This document shows positions 11,766-19,646 of a stretch of 64,000 nt of DNA, piece after piece. This DNA comes from Deltaproteobacteria bacterium (GTDB lineage: Bacteria; Myxococcota_A; Polyangia; Nannocystales; Nannocystaceae): assembly GCA_016709225.1 (NCBI GenBank), contig JADJEE010000012.1:1965501-2029500 (forward strand), read 5' to 3'. The first letter of the stretch is position 1; each line of letters begins with the position of its first letter. The notes under the pieces were generated by a model, which saw only the letters and a list, made by a program, of their open reading frames with translations, did no database searches and was not told the origin of the DNA. The translations under genes and the position numbers were made by a program.

Positions 11766-12131
11766 ATGTCCAGAGTCGACAGCCTCAACAAGATCCTGCG
11801 TGGCCTGCAATCGGGCAGCCCCGATGTCGAAGCCAGCGCCCTCATCAGCGAAGATGGTCTGATGATCGCCAGCGCCCTGCCGCAGCACGTCGAGGAAGCT
11901 CGCGTCGCCGGCATGAGCGCGACGCTGCTCGGGCTCGGTACCCGCGCGGCCACCGAGCTCTCGCGTGGCGACCTCCAGGAGGTCCTCATCCGCGGCAAGG
12001 AGGGCTATGCCTGCATGCTCGATGCGGGGTCGGGCACGCTGCTGCTGGCGATGGCAACCCGCGAGGCCAAGCTGGGCCTGCTGTTCCTCGACATGCGCCG
12101 TGCGGTGGAGGACATCCGCCGCGTGCTCTGA
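11766..12131 (+). CDS. Roadblock/LC7 domain protein (MglB-like)
   Basis: ATG 11766 with AAGGAAG upstream; 121 aa, a full single-domain roadblock protein. It shows the family pattern: helix ILRGLQSGSPDVEAS, strand ALISEDGLMIASAL, GTRAATELSRGDLQEVLIRG, then LLLAMATREAKLGLLFLDMRRAV. MglB in Myxococcus is a roadblock GAP for the Ras-like GTPase MglA; no GTPase gene lies in this window, so the partner is unknown. It sits 27 bp after the response regulator gene in a compact operon, which suggests a role in the same pathway. Confidence 0.88.
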   Translation: MSRVDSLNKILRGLQSGSPDVEASALISEDGLMIASALPQHVEEARVAGMSATLLGLGTRAATELSRGDLQEVLIRGKEGYACMLDAGSGTLLLAMATREAKLGLLFLDMRRAVEDIRRVL

Positions 12132-12158
12132 CGGGCGCTCTCGTCCTCGGAAGCAACC

Positions 12159-12803
12159 ATGTCTGCCTCGACCATCGCCATCGACATGCCTCCGGGCGAG
12201 CACACGCCGGTGTGGTTCGTCCCGCTCGCGCTCGCGTTGGGGATCACGTGTTGGATCGGCGTCGGCCTCGAGCTGACGCGCGCGACCCCCTCGGCGACCG
12301 ACACGCTGGCGCCACCGCAGATCGCGGCTTCGACGGCGCCGACGTCCGAGGCCGCGCCGCGAGAGGACGTCGCGCCGCAGCAGCCGCGCCCCACGGCCGC
12401 GAGCGAAGGCACCGCGGTCGCGTCGGCGCAGGTCGGCGCCACCAGCACCTGCGCACCGGTGACCGGCTTCGCGTTCGCACAGGGCGGCGCGTCACCGGGC
12501 TCGACCGATGACGGCGTCGATGCCGTGACCCGCTTCGCACGACGACATCCCGAACAAACCGTCACTGTCGAGGGCTACGCCAGCGCCGAGGGCTCGCCCG
12601 AGGTCAACCTGCGGCTCAGCCACGAGCGCGCGCAGGTGATCGCGAGGCAGCTCGAGAAGCACGGGCTCGCGAGCGAGCGCGTGCTCGTGCAGGCCTATGG
12701 TGAGTACCGCCCGTCGCTCCAGGGTCGCGGCAGCGACGAAGACCGCCGCGTGATCGTGCGCTTCCCGGGGCTGCCCGAGTGCCCGCAGGAGACTCCACCA
12801 TGA
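12159..12803 (+). CDS. Membrane-anchored OmpA-like peptidoglycan-binding protein
   Basis: ATG 12159; 214 aa. One N-terminal membrane segment (FVPLALALGITCWIGVGL) is followed by a Thr/Ala/Pro linker and a C-terminal OmpA-type domain. The domain includes GYASAEGSPEVNLRLSHERA and a final DEDRRVIVRF; the usual family motif is NxxLSxxRAxxV. Such domains bind the peptide stem of peptidoglycan in the periplasm. It is 27 bp after the roadblock gene, and its stop overlaps the next start (ATGA), so it belongs to the operon and may tie the signalling proteins to the cell wall (inference). Confidence 0.85.
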   Translation: MSASTIAIDMPPGEHTPVWFVPLALALGITCWIGVGLELTRATPSATDTLAPPQIAASTAPTSEAAPREDVAPQQPRPTAASEGTAVASAQVGATSTCAPVTGFAFAQGGASPGSTDDGVDAVTRFARRHPEQTVTVEGYASAEGSPEVNLRLSHERAQVIARQLEKHGLASERVLVQAYGEYRPSLQGRGSDEDRRVIVRFPGLPECPQETPP

Positions 12804-13723
12804 CGACGACCGCATTGCTCTTCGCCCTCGCGGGTATCGTGACCACCGGCGCCGCCGGCTACCTGCTGGGCATCGTGCTCGGCCGCGGCGCGCGACATCG
12901 GCTCGCCGCGCACGCGCAGGGGCAGGCACAGCAGATCGCGCAGCTACAGCTCGCGTTGTCCGAGCAGCAGGCCACGATGGCAGCGACCGCCGGCGTGCGC
13001 GAGCAGGTGCAGGGCGTGCTCGCAGGCATGATGGGCCAGCAGCAGGCCACCAGCGACGAGCGGCAGGCCCAGATCCAGGCCCAAATGCAGGCCCAAATGC
13101 AGAGCCAGTTCCAGAGCCAGATGCAGGCGCTCCAGCGTCAGATCGTCCAGCTCATGCAGCTCGGCGCCGGCGAGCGCACCGCCGACGAGGTCGAGCGCGT
13201 GCGTCAGGAGATCCACCGCGCGCTCGCGCCGATGCTCGAGCGCGATCGCGAGCAGAAGGGCCTGCGTGAGCTCGTGCTCGACTTGCTCGGTCCGATGATG
13301 GAGAGCGAGCGTCGCGCGCAAGGCCTGAAGAACCTCATCGCACCCGCGCGCGGTCGCGAGCAGCTGCCGATCCTGCTCGACAGCATCGCGCGCCGCGGTG
13401 GCTTCGCTGCGGTGCTGCTGAGCGACGAGGTCGGGCTGCCGCTTGCCGCCAGCTCGAGTGCGCGCAACGCCGACGTGTTGGCGGGCGTGTCCTCGCTCAT
13501 CCTCTCGCTCGCCGATCGCGTGACCAAGACCGGTGGTCCGACCCCGACCGCGGTGTTGGTCCGCGACACCGCCAACCAACTCATCCTGCACCGCATCTTC
13601 ACCGCCGCCGGCGAGCGCTTCCTGCTCACGGGCGTGTCGAAGGGCACCGAAGTGTCCACCAACGCCCTCGACCCGGCGCTCGCCGCCCTCGAGGACGTGC
13701 TCTCCAAGAGTCAGGCCGCCTGA
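12800..13723 (+). CDS. Membrane-anchored coiled-coil protein with C-terminal roadblock-like domain
   Basis: I chose ATG 12800, which overlaps the preceding stop and has AGGAG 8 nt upstream; 307 aa. Residues 5-27 form a membrane anchor (ALLFALAGIVTTGAAGYLLG). Residues 35-165 form a Gln-rich coiled coil with repeated QAQMQ/QSQFQ units. The C-terminal 115 residues have a roadblock/LC7-like pattern (GGFAAVLLSDEVGLPLAA, LAGVSSLILSLADR, LFLL-type strand RFLLTGVSKG). It could form homodimers or pair with the soluble roadblock protein encoded two genes upstream. Tethering a roadblock module to the membrane by a long coiled coil is uncommon. Confidence 0.8.
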   Translation: MTTTALLFALAGIVTTGAAGYLLGIVLGRGARHRLAAHAQGQAQQIAQLQLALSEQQATMAATAGVREQVQGVLAGMMGQQQATSDERQAQIQAQMQAQMQSQFQSQMQALQRQIVQLMQLGAGERTADEVERVRQEIHRALAPMLERDREQKGLRELVLDLLGPMMESERRAQGLKNLIAPARGREQLPILLDSIARRGGFAAVLLSDEVGLPLAASSSARNADVLAGVSSLILSLADRVTKTGGPTPTAVLVRDTANQLILHRIFTAAGERFLLTGVSKGTEVSTNALDPALAALEDVLSKSQAA

Positions 13724-13752
13724 ACCCACCTCTCGCCACGAACGAGGCCACG

Positions 13753-14526
13753 ATGTCCGACAACAAGCCGTTGACCCTCTTCTCCGCGGGCGAGCACCGC
13801 AACTTCCTGCTGCCCGACTTCGAGACCGGGACCCTCGCCGTGCAGGCCAACCAGCACCTGATCGTGCACGGCAGCGCGGGCATGCTGCTGGATCCCGGTG
13901 GGCACAAGGTCTACGCCAAGGTGCTGAGCGAGACCTTCGCCCTGCTCGGCCGCTCGACCCTCACGACGATCCTCCTCAGCCACCAGGACCCCGACATCGT
14001 GGCGGCGATCAACGGTTGGCTCACGACCACCGACGCGGTCGCCTACACATCGGTGCTGTGGGCGCGCTTCATCCCACACTTTGGGCTCGACCAGCTGCTC
14101 GGGAAGCGGTTGCTGCCCGTCCCCGACGAGGGCATGTGGATCGACCTCGGCGGCAGCCCGCTCGCGCTGCTGCCCGCCCACTTCCTGCACTCGTGCGGGA
14201 ACCTGCACGTCTACGACCCGACCTCGAAGATCCTCTACTCGGGCGATCTCGGCGCGTCGCTCGGGCAGCCCTACCGCGAGGTCGAGGACTTCGATGCCCA
14301 CCTGCAGTACATGGACGGCTTCCATCGCCGCTACATGGGCAGCAATTCGATGATGCGCGCGTGGGGACGCATGGTCCGCTCGCTCGACATCGAGCTCATC
14401 GCCCCGCAGCACGGCGCGCTCTTCCGCGGCCGTGAGATGGTCGAGCGCTTCATCGGATGGTGCGAAGGTCTCGAGTGCGGCATCGATGTGATGGCATCGA
14501 AGCTCGCGGTGCCACCGCGGCCGTAG
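13753..14526 (+). CDS. Oxygen-binding diiron protein (ODP), flavodiiron-type MBL fold
   Basis: ATG 13753; 257 aa, one domain. It carries the full set of flavodiiron-type metal ligands with nearly the classical spacing: His77-x-Asp79-x-Asp81 (SHQDPD), His146 (FLHSCGN), Asp165 (YSGDLG) and His220 (APQHGAL). There is no flavodoxin domain, so it is not an electron-transfer O2/NO reductase. Stand-alone proteins of this kind (ODP family) include the Treponema chemotaxis protein that senses oxygen and iron through its diiron centre (established for that protein, from memory). Its place in a sensor-kinase/regulator operon suggests an oxygen, peroxide or NO sensor here. Confidence 0.85.
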   Translation: MSDNKPLTLFSAGEHRNFLLPDFETGTLAVQANQHLIVHGSAGMLLDPGGHKVYAKVLSETFALLGRSTLTTILLSHQDPDIVAAINGWLTTTDAVAYTSVLWARFIPHFGLDQLLGKRLLPVPDEGMWIDLGGSPLALLPAHFLHSCGNLHVYDPTSKILYSGDLGASLGQPYREVEDFDAHLQYMDGFHRRYMGSNSMMRAWGRMVRSLDIELIAPQHGALFRGREMVERFIGWCEGLECGIDVMASKLAVPPRP

Positions 14527-14621
14527 CGTTCTTCCCCGCGCACGAGCACCTGCGCTCCGAGCACGCTGCCGCAGCGCTTGCGCGACCGCATGATGGCCGA
14601 TCGGCCCATGCTGTTGCGGTG

Positions 14622-15062
14622 ATGAGCCCACGAACGGCCGTTCTCGAAGCGGACTCGCCACTCCCCGCACCGCCGGCCTTCGCGGGGAGCGACGGCGCGG
14701 TCTTGCCGATGCCGCTGCTGATGCTCGAGGGCGCGCTCGATGACCTCGCGCCGTCGATGTTCCGGCGCGAGCCACCGCCCTACACTCGGCCGCGATCGAA
14801 TCGCGACGATCGGCGCGTCACCGTCGAGGTCGCGGCGCTCGTCGACGCGGTCGAGGCGAGGTTGGCGGTCGACCCCGTGCGCGCGGTGTCGGCACTGGTC
14901 GAGGTCGCCGTCGACGCGCTGCTACGCAAGGATCTTCGGGCTGCGCTGACGGCCTACCTCGACGCGCAGACCATCGCCCCGTCGGATCGCACCATCGCCG
15001 GCAACATCGAGCGGCTGCGATTGCTGCTGCAACGTCGCGAAGACCTCGAAGGCGCGCGATAG
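14622..15062 (+). CDS. Small protein sharing the response regulator's TPR-like tail
   Basis: Start is ATG 14622 (GTG 14619 also possible); about 146 aa. The N-terminal half is Pro-rich and featureless. The C-terminal 50 residues (ALLRKDLRAALTAYLDAQT, APSDRTIAGNIERLRLLL) match the end of the response regulator at 10725-11738 position by position (ALLxKD, AALxAYxxAQT, PxDR, NxERLxxL), about half identical by eye. It is the last gene of the + strand locus and probably binds a partner shared with the regulator. Codon use is like its neighbours. Confidence 0.65.
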   Translation: MSPRTAVLEADSPLPAPPAFAGSDGAVLPMPLLMLEGALDDLAPSMFRREPPPYTRPRSNRDDRRVTVEVAALVDAVEARLAVDPVRAVSALVEVAVDALLRKDLRAALTAYLDAQTIAPSDRTIAGNIERLRLLLQRREDLEGAR

Positions 15063-15084
15063 CCGAGACGGGTCGGCGATCCGT

Positions 15085-15639
15085 TCACCCCGCGAAGCCG
15101 CCGGCGTCGAGGAACGCCTGCTCCTGCGCCGTGGTCTCGCGACCGAGCACCGCGTTGCGGTGGGGGAAGCGACCGAAGCGGACGATGATGTCGCGGTGCG
15201 TCTTCGCGTGCTCGACCGTGGCCGGTGCCATCTCCTCGCAGAGCGCAAGGCACCGATCCTGATCGGCGAGCGACTCGGAGTGCATGAAGGGCAGCAGCAT
15301 GAACGCGCGGAGCTCGGGTGCGGTCGCGCGATCGAAGCCACGCTCACCTGCTCCGAGCGCGAACATGCGTGCGAGTGGATCGGTTGCGAACATGTGCGCG
15401 GTGCCGCGGAAGCAGTTGCGGGGGAACTGATCGAGCAGCAGCAACAGCGCGAGCGTCGACTCGGCGGCGGCCTGCCAACCATCGAGCTCTCGTGCAGCGG
15501 CGGCGCGGTGGGCATCGGCGAAGCGCGCGCGGAAGTCGTCGTCGAACGCCGGGTCCTTGCGGTACCACCGGGTCGGTCCGGCCTCGCGCCAGAATGTCAC
15601 CACGGCGTTGGGGTCGTGAATGTTCGGCAGGGTCTGCAT
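15085..15639 (-). CDS. DUF924 family protein
   Basis: Start taken at ATG 15639 (184 aa); an in-frame TTG at 15678 would add 13 residues. The sequence follows the DUF924 pattern: VTFWREAGPTRWYRKDPAFD, LLLLDQFPRNCFRGTAHMFATDPLA, FMLLPFMHSESLADQDRCL and RFGRFPHRNAVLGRETT. The family is soluble, widespread and of unknown function, with a TPR-like helical fold. It converges on the end of the signalling locus (22 bp apart) and is probably unrelated to it. Confidence 0.88.
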   Translation of the reverse strand: MQTLPNIHDPNAVVTFWREAGPTRWYRKDPAFDDDFRARFADAHRAAAARELDGWQAAAESTLALLLLLDQFPRNCFRGTAHMFATDPLARMFALGAGERGFDRATAPELRAFMLLPFMHSESLADQDRCLALCEEMAPATVEHAKTHRDIIVRFGRFPHRNAVLGRETTAQEQAFLDAGGFAG

Positions 15640-15857
15640 CGCGAACACGACCGTCGCAGCCCCCGCCCGCGCCCGCAACTCCCGCCTGCGCCCAGGGACG
15701 ACTTCGACTGATCAAACCCCAGCGATGCGGGTCTATCCCAGGGAACGACGCCCGCGCGGGGCGACAACGGTGTGCTTGGGACGAATTCGCGGCCGAGGGA
15801 TGGCCCGCGTCATGACTCGACCCCCGCGCGTCAATGGTTCCGTTCGTAGGGGTGAAG

Positions 15858-17003
15858 ATGAGCAGCAACGACGTGAGCAGGGCGATGTGCCTGGCCCTGA
15901 TGTACCTGTGCGCGTGCACCGGAGACAGCATCGGGGCCGACGGTGGCAGTGACAGCAGCTCGGGCGTGCCGGGGAGCTCTGGGTCCGACGGTCGAGACGA
16001 CGCGGTGACCGTCGGCGCAACCCAAGGCCCGGGCAGCAATCCCCAGGACGAGCCGACCGACACCGACGCGTCCGCCAGCAGCGACGCCAGCGGCAGCAGC
16101 AGCGACGGCGAGCAGCCACTGGCGGTGTGTGGCGACGGCGTCGTGCAGCACGGCGAAGCCTGCGACAGGTCCGTGGGCGACGTGACCTGTGCCGACCTCG
16201 GTTGGCTGCACGGGACGCTGCTGTGCAACGACGCCTGCGAGTTCGACGAGAGCCACTGTTCCAAGTGCGGTGACGGGCACGCCGACACCAACGAGGCCTG
16301 CGATGGCGACGACGTCCGCGGTGAGACCTGCGCGAGCCTTGGCTTCAACGTCGGCACGCTGTCGTGCCTCGCATCCTGCGAGCTCGAGCTCACCCACTGC
16401 AGCACGTGCGGCGATGGTGTCGTCAACGGCGACGAGACCTGCGAGGCCGGCGAGTTCGGCGGCGACTGCAAGTGCAGCGACACCTGTCAGCTGAGCGGCA
16501 GCGAGTGCGCACCGCCGTCGCTGGTGATCACCGAGTTCTTCCCCGCGCCGCTGGCCGACCCCGACGCCGCCGAGGGCCAGTGGTTCGAGCTATACAACCC
16601 CACGCGGGGCGATCGCGTGCTCACGGGGTGTGTCGTCAGCGGCGACATCGCGAGCGACAGCTTCGAGATCGACAGCTACGTGGTGATCCCCGAGGGCGGC
16701 TACGCGACCATCGGCAGCGGTAGCGCGCACGAGCTGGGCTTCGTGCCGGACTTCTTGATGCCCCAGACGGTGGATCTGCGCGCCGACGCCGACTCGATCA
16801 CGATCGCGTGCCACGACGTCGTGCTCGACGCGGTGCAGTACCGCAGCGACGGCGCGTGGCCAGCGGCGCAGCCGGGCGTGGCCCGTGCGACCCGCAAGCT
16901 CGGCGCCGACGGCAACGACGAGGGGGATGCCTGGTGCCTGTCGAGCCACGTCTACGGGCTCGGCCAGACCGGCACCCCGGGCGCCCCGAACGACTGCCCG
17001 TAG
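15858..17003 (+). CDS. Lipoprotein with Cys-rich (DUF4215-like) repeats and lamin-tail domain
   Basis: ATG 15858 is preceded by TAGGGGTGAAG. The 381-aa product has a lipobox LCAC and a Ser/Gly/Asp-rich linker to about residue 90. Three related Cys-rich units follow, each starting CGDG and containing a GExC segment (CGDGVVQHGEAC, CGDGHADTNEAC, CGDGVVNGDETC), as in DUF4215 repeats. The C-terminal 150 residues look like a lamin-tail domain (LVITEFFPAPLADPD, GQWFELYNPT, YRSDGAWP, GTPGAPNDC). Such proteins are common on myxobacterial surfaces; ligand unknown. The 218-bp divergent gap to the DUF924 gene presumably holds both promoters. Confidence 0.82.
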   Translation: MSSNDVSRAMCLALMYLCACTGDSIGADGGSDSSSGVPGSSGSDGRDDAVTVGATQGPGSNPQDEPTDTDASASSDASGSSSDGEQPLAVCGDGVVQHGEACDRSVGDVTCADLGWLHGTLLCNDACEFDESHCSKCGDGHADTNEACDGDDVRGETCASLGFNVGTLSCLASCELELTHCSTCGDGVVNGDETCEAGEFGGDCKCSDTCQLSGSECAPPSLVITEFFPAPLADPDAAEGQWFELYNPTRGDRVLTGCVVSGDIASDSFEIDSYVVIPEGGYATIGSGSAHELGFVPDFLMPQTVDLRADADSITIACHDVVLDAVQYRSDGAWPAAQPGVARATRKLGADGNDEGDAWCLSSHVYGLGQTGTPGAPNDCP

Positions 17004-17054
17004 CGCGACAGCGGAACTAGACGGGCACCATCGGCGCGTCGTCGCTACGACCCC

Positions 17055-18116
17055 ATGCGCGCGCATCGATGGCTGCCCTGCTTCCTGCTTGCCTGTACAC
17101 CCTCGGGCGGACGCGCGCAGGGCGACACGCACGCCGCGTCGGCTGGCGCGGACGCGACGTCCCGCGCGGACGCAGCAGTGCCTGGCACCGCGCCGCAGGA
17201 CCCCGGAGATGCCCCGTCCACCGCACCACCGTCGGCGGACGCGGACGCGGGGGCGGACGCGATCGCCGACGCACCCGCCGAGACCCCACCGCCGACGCCC
17301 GAGCGTCGCCGCCGCGGCACGATCCACATGGCCTACCCCGATCCCGAGCGCGGTTGGACCGTCGACATCATCGACCTCGAGGCCGACGCGATGGGCCGCG
17401 CGCTCCAGGCCCAAGCCGCCGCCGGTGAGTCGGCGCCCGAGTTCCTCCCGGCCGACGCGGCCGTGATCCCCAAGGGCTGGCGGATCGGCGACACCTGGAC
17501 CCTCGTGACCCGCGGCGGCGTGCTGCGTCGCAGCGTCAGCGGCTTCCGTGTCGAAGGCGGCGCCAGCGAGGGTCACTTCCTGGTCGTGCTCGGCGGCGCA
17601 AAGACCCCCGCGACGAGGCGGGTGGTGGCGATCCGCGGCGACGACGTGCCCGACACGCTGCGTTTCACCAAGCCCGCCAAGTCGGAGCTCTCGCTGCTCG
17701 GTGACGACCCGGTCGGCGCGGTGCGGGACGCCGTGCTCGCAGCGGTACCCCGTGACGCGCGCTCGTTGTTCCGCCGCGCCCGCATCGGCAAGCGCCACAT
17801 CAGCGTGTACGCAGGCCGCTTCGGCAACGGCCGCACCCATGTGGTGATCCTGGATGCACCCCTGCCCGCGGGTGAGGACACGGATCTCTACCGCGCGTCG
17901 GCGATGTTGATGCGCCGCGAGGACGGCTCACTGGAGTACGTGACGCGCCCCGGCGTGGACGGTTGGCTGGCAGTCCGAGCCGTGCTCGACATCGACGGCG
18001 ACGGCATCGACGAGGTCTTCTACGACGACGAGTACTACGAGGGCGCGTACGAGGCGATGCTGGGGTGGAGGAACGGCGAGCCCACGACCCGCCTGCTGTC
18101 CGGGGACGGCGCGTGA
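17055..18116 (+). CDS. Hypothetical lipoprotein
   Basis: ATG 17055; 353 aa. It has a short signal peptide with lipobox LLAC (Cys at about 14), then an Ala/Asp/Pro-rich linker to about residue 85. The folded part (about 90-353) has a strand-rich character and near its end an Asp-rich loop, VLDIDGDGIDEVFYDDEYYEG, like a single FG-GAP/calcium-binding element. I do not recognise the family. It lies in a run of exported-protein genes on the same strand, 51 bp after the lamin-tail lipoprotein gene. Confidence 0.7.
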   Translation: MRAHRWLPCFLLACTPSGGRAQGDTHAASAGADATSRADAAVPGTAPQDPGDAPSTAPPSADADAGADAIADAPAETPPPTPERRRRGTIHMAYPDPERGWTVDIIDLEADAMGRALQAQAAAGESAPEFLPADAAVIPKGWRIGDTWTLVTRGGVLRRSVSGFRVEGGASEGHFLVVLGGAKTPATRRVVAIRGDDVPDTLRFTKPAKSELSLLGDDPVGAVRDAVLAAVPRDARSLFRRARIGKRHISVYAGRFGNGRTHVVILDAPLPAGEDTDLYRASAMLMRREDGSLEYVTRPGVDGWLAVRAVLDIDGDGIDEVFYDDEYYEGAYEAMLGWRNGEPTTRLLSGDGA

Positions 18117-18174
18117 GCGCGGTCGCCTCCCTGCGCGCGATCGCGATCGCGGCGGGTGCTGATATGCTCGGTGC

Positions 18175-19551
18175 ATGAGCTTGCCCCGCACCGGGTCGTT
18201 CGTCGTCGCGCTGGTGACCGCGTGTGCCGGCGGTGGCGAGCCCGGCGTCACGGGCGGCAGCATCGGCTCGATCTCCAACGGCGGATCCGAGGGCCCCGGT
18301 GACAGCGGCAGCGCGACCAACCCGGCCACCAGTGCGGACTCGGGCGGCGACGCCGAGGTCTCGAGCGGCGGCGCCGACTCGACCGGCGGCGAGCCGCCCG
18401 ATCTCGCGGGCGGGACGTGGATGTTCGAGAACGTCTCGATGACGCCGATCATGGGCTTCCACCCGCGCCGCGCCCTCACCGTCGACGGCCGCGAGCTGGT
18501 CACCTGGGCCGAGACGGCGCCCGACGACATCGGGACGCTCAACATCATGGCCGCCAGTCACGACGGTGGCAGCTGGATCAGCGAGAGCCTCACGTCCTAC
18601 GCCGGGGTCCAGAACACGTTCCCGTTCATGGTCTCGGCGCCGTTTCCGATCGTCGCGTGGTCGGGCCGCACCGCGGTCGACGACGATGACGACGTCTTCG
18701 TCTCGATCGCGAAGCTCGATGGTTGGACGCCACCGCGCAACCTGAGCGACGCGCTCGAGCCCGCCACCGAGGCGCGTGCCGATCAGCACCCCGCGTTGGT
18801 GGCCACCGACGACGGCGAGCTCGCGATCGCGTACATCTCGGCCGCGATCGACGGCTCGCAGCCCGATGCGACCCCCGAGGTGTTCGTCAGCGAGTTCCTG
18901 CTCGAGGACGCGCCGAGCAAGCGACTGCCGCTGGTCGACGCGGCGACCACGACGTGCACCGACATCGCCGGCGCCTCGGCGCCCACCGGCGTGTTCCACT
19001 TCGTACTCGTCTGTGTGAAGTCCAGCGCGAGCACGCTGCTGCAGGCCACCAACCGTAGCGGCGACTGGAAGACCAACGAGCTGTCGGGGCTCGGCACCGC
19101 CATCCTCTCGCCGTCGATGGCACGGGGGGTCGCCGGCGTGCATCTGGTGTGGATCCAGAGCCTGCCGTGCGGCACCGAGACCTGCGCCGAGGTCTTCCAC
19201 GCCGCGACGAACGACGAGGTGTTCGGCTCACCGGTGCAGGTCACCGACGAGGTCAACCTCGACGAGCGTCGCCCGGCGGTCGGCGTCGACCCGTGGGGTC
19301 GCGTGCTGGTGCTGCACCAGGCGTCGGTCGACGGCGTGGTCGGGGTCTATCTCTCGGTGTCCGAGGACGACGGCGCGAGCTTCACCGCGCTCGGTCGCAT
19401 CAGCCCCAGCGACACCGACGACGACTACCAGAGCCCGACCTCGATCGGCTTCGATGCCGACGGCAACCCGAGCTTCGCGCTCGAGGTGCTCGAGACCGGC
19501 AGCGATCCGCTCAACGTCGACGTGCACGTCGCGCGCTTCGTGCCGGGCTGA
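18175..19551 (+). CDS. Lipoprotein with predicted beta-propeller (Asp-box) domain
   Basis: ATG 18175; 458 aa. Signal peptide with lipobox VTAC, Gly/Ser/Thr linker to about residue 75, then a repetitive strand-rich domain. An Asp-box (SEDDGASFTAL) near residue 400 and repeated patterns such as LVTWAETAPDD, PIVAWSGRT and GVHLVWIQS suggest a sialidase-like six-bladed propeller. Catalytic Arg triads of sialidases were not identified, so binding rather than hydrolysis is likely. It is 58 bp downstream of the previous lipoprotein gene, possibly in one transcript. Confidence 0.7.
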   Translation: MSLPRTGSFVVALVTACAGGGEPGVTGGSIGSISNGGSEGPGDSGSATNPATSADSGGDAEVSSGGADSTGGEPPDLAGGTWMFENVSMTPIMGFHPRRALTVDGRELVTWAETAPDDIGTLNIMAASHDGGSWISESLTSYAGVQNTFPFMVSAPFPIVAWSGRTAVDDDDDVFVSIAKLDGWTPPRNLSDALEPATEARADQHPALVATDDGELAIAYISAAIDGSQPDATPEVFVSEFLLEDAPSKRLPLVDAATTTCTDIAGASAPTGVFHFVLVCVKSSASTLLQATNRSGDWKTNELSGLGTAILSPSMARGVAGVHLVWIQSLPCGTETCAEVFHAATNDEVFGSPVQVTDEVNLDERRPAVGVDPWGRVLVLHQASVDGVVGVYLSVSEDDGASFTALGRISPSDTDDDYQSPTSIGFDADGNPSFALEVLETGSDPLNVDVHVARFVPG

Positions 19552-19646
19552 GGGCGACACGCGCCGCGCCGTCGCGATCGCCCCGCGACGAGTCGTGGGA
19601 CGCCCGTGGGAACCTCGCGCAGGGCCGGGCGAACCATGTTCGCGAG

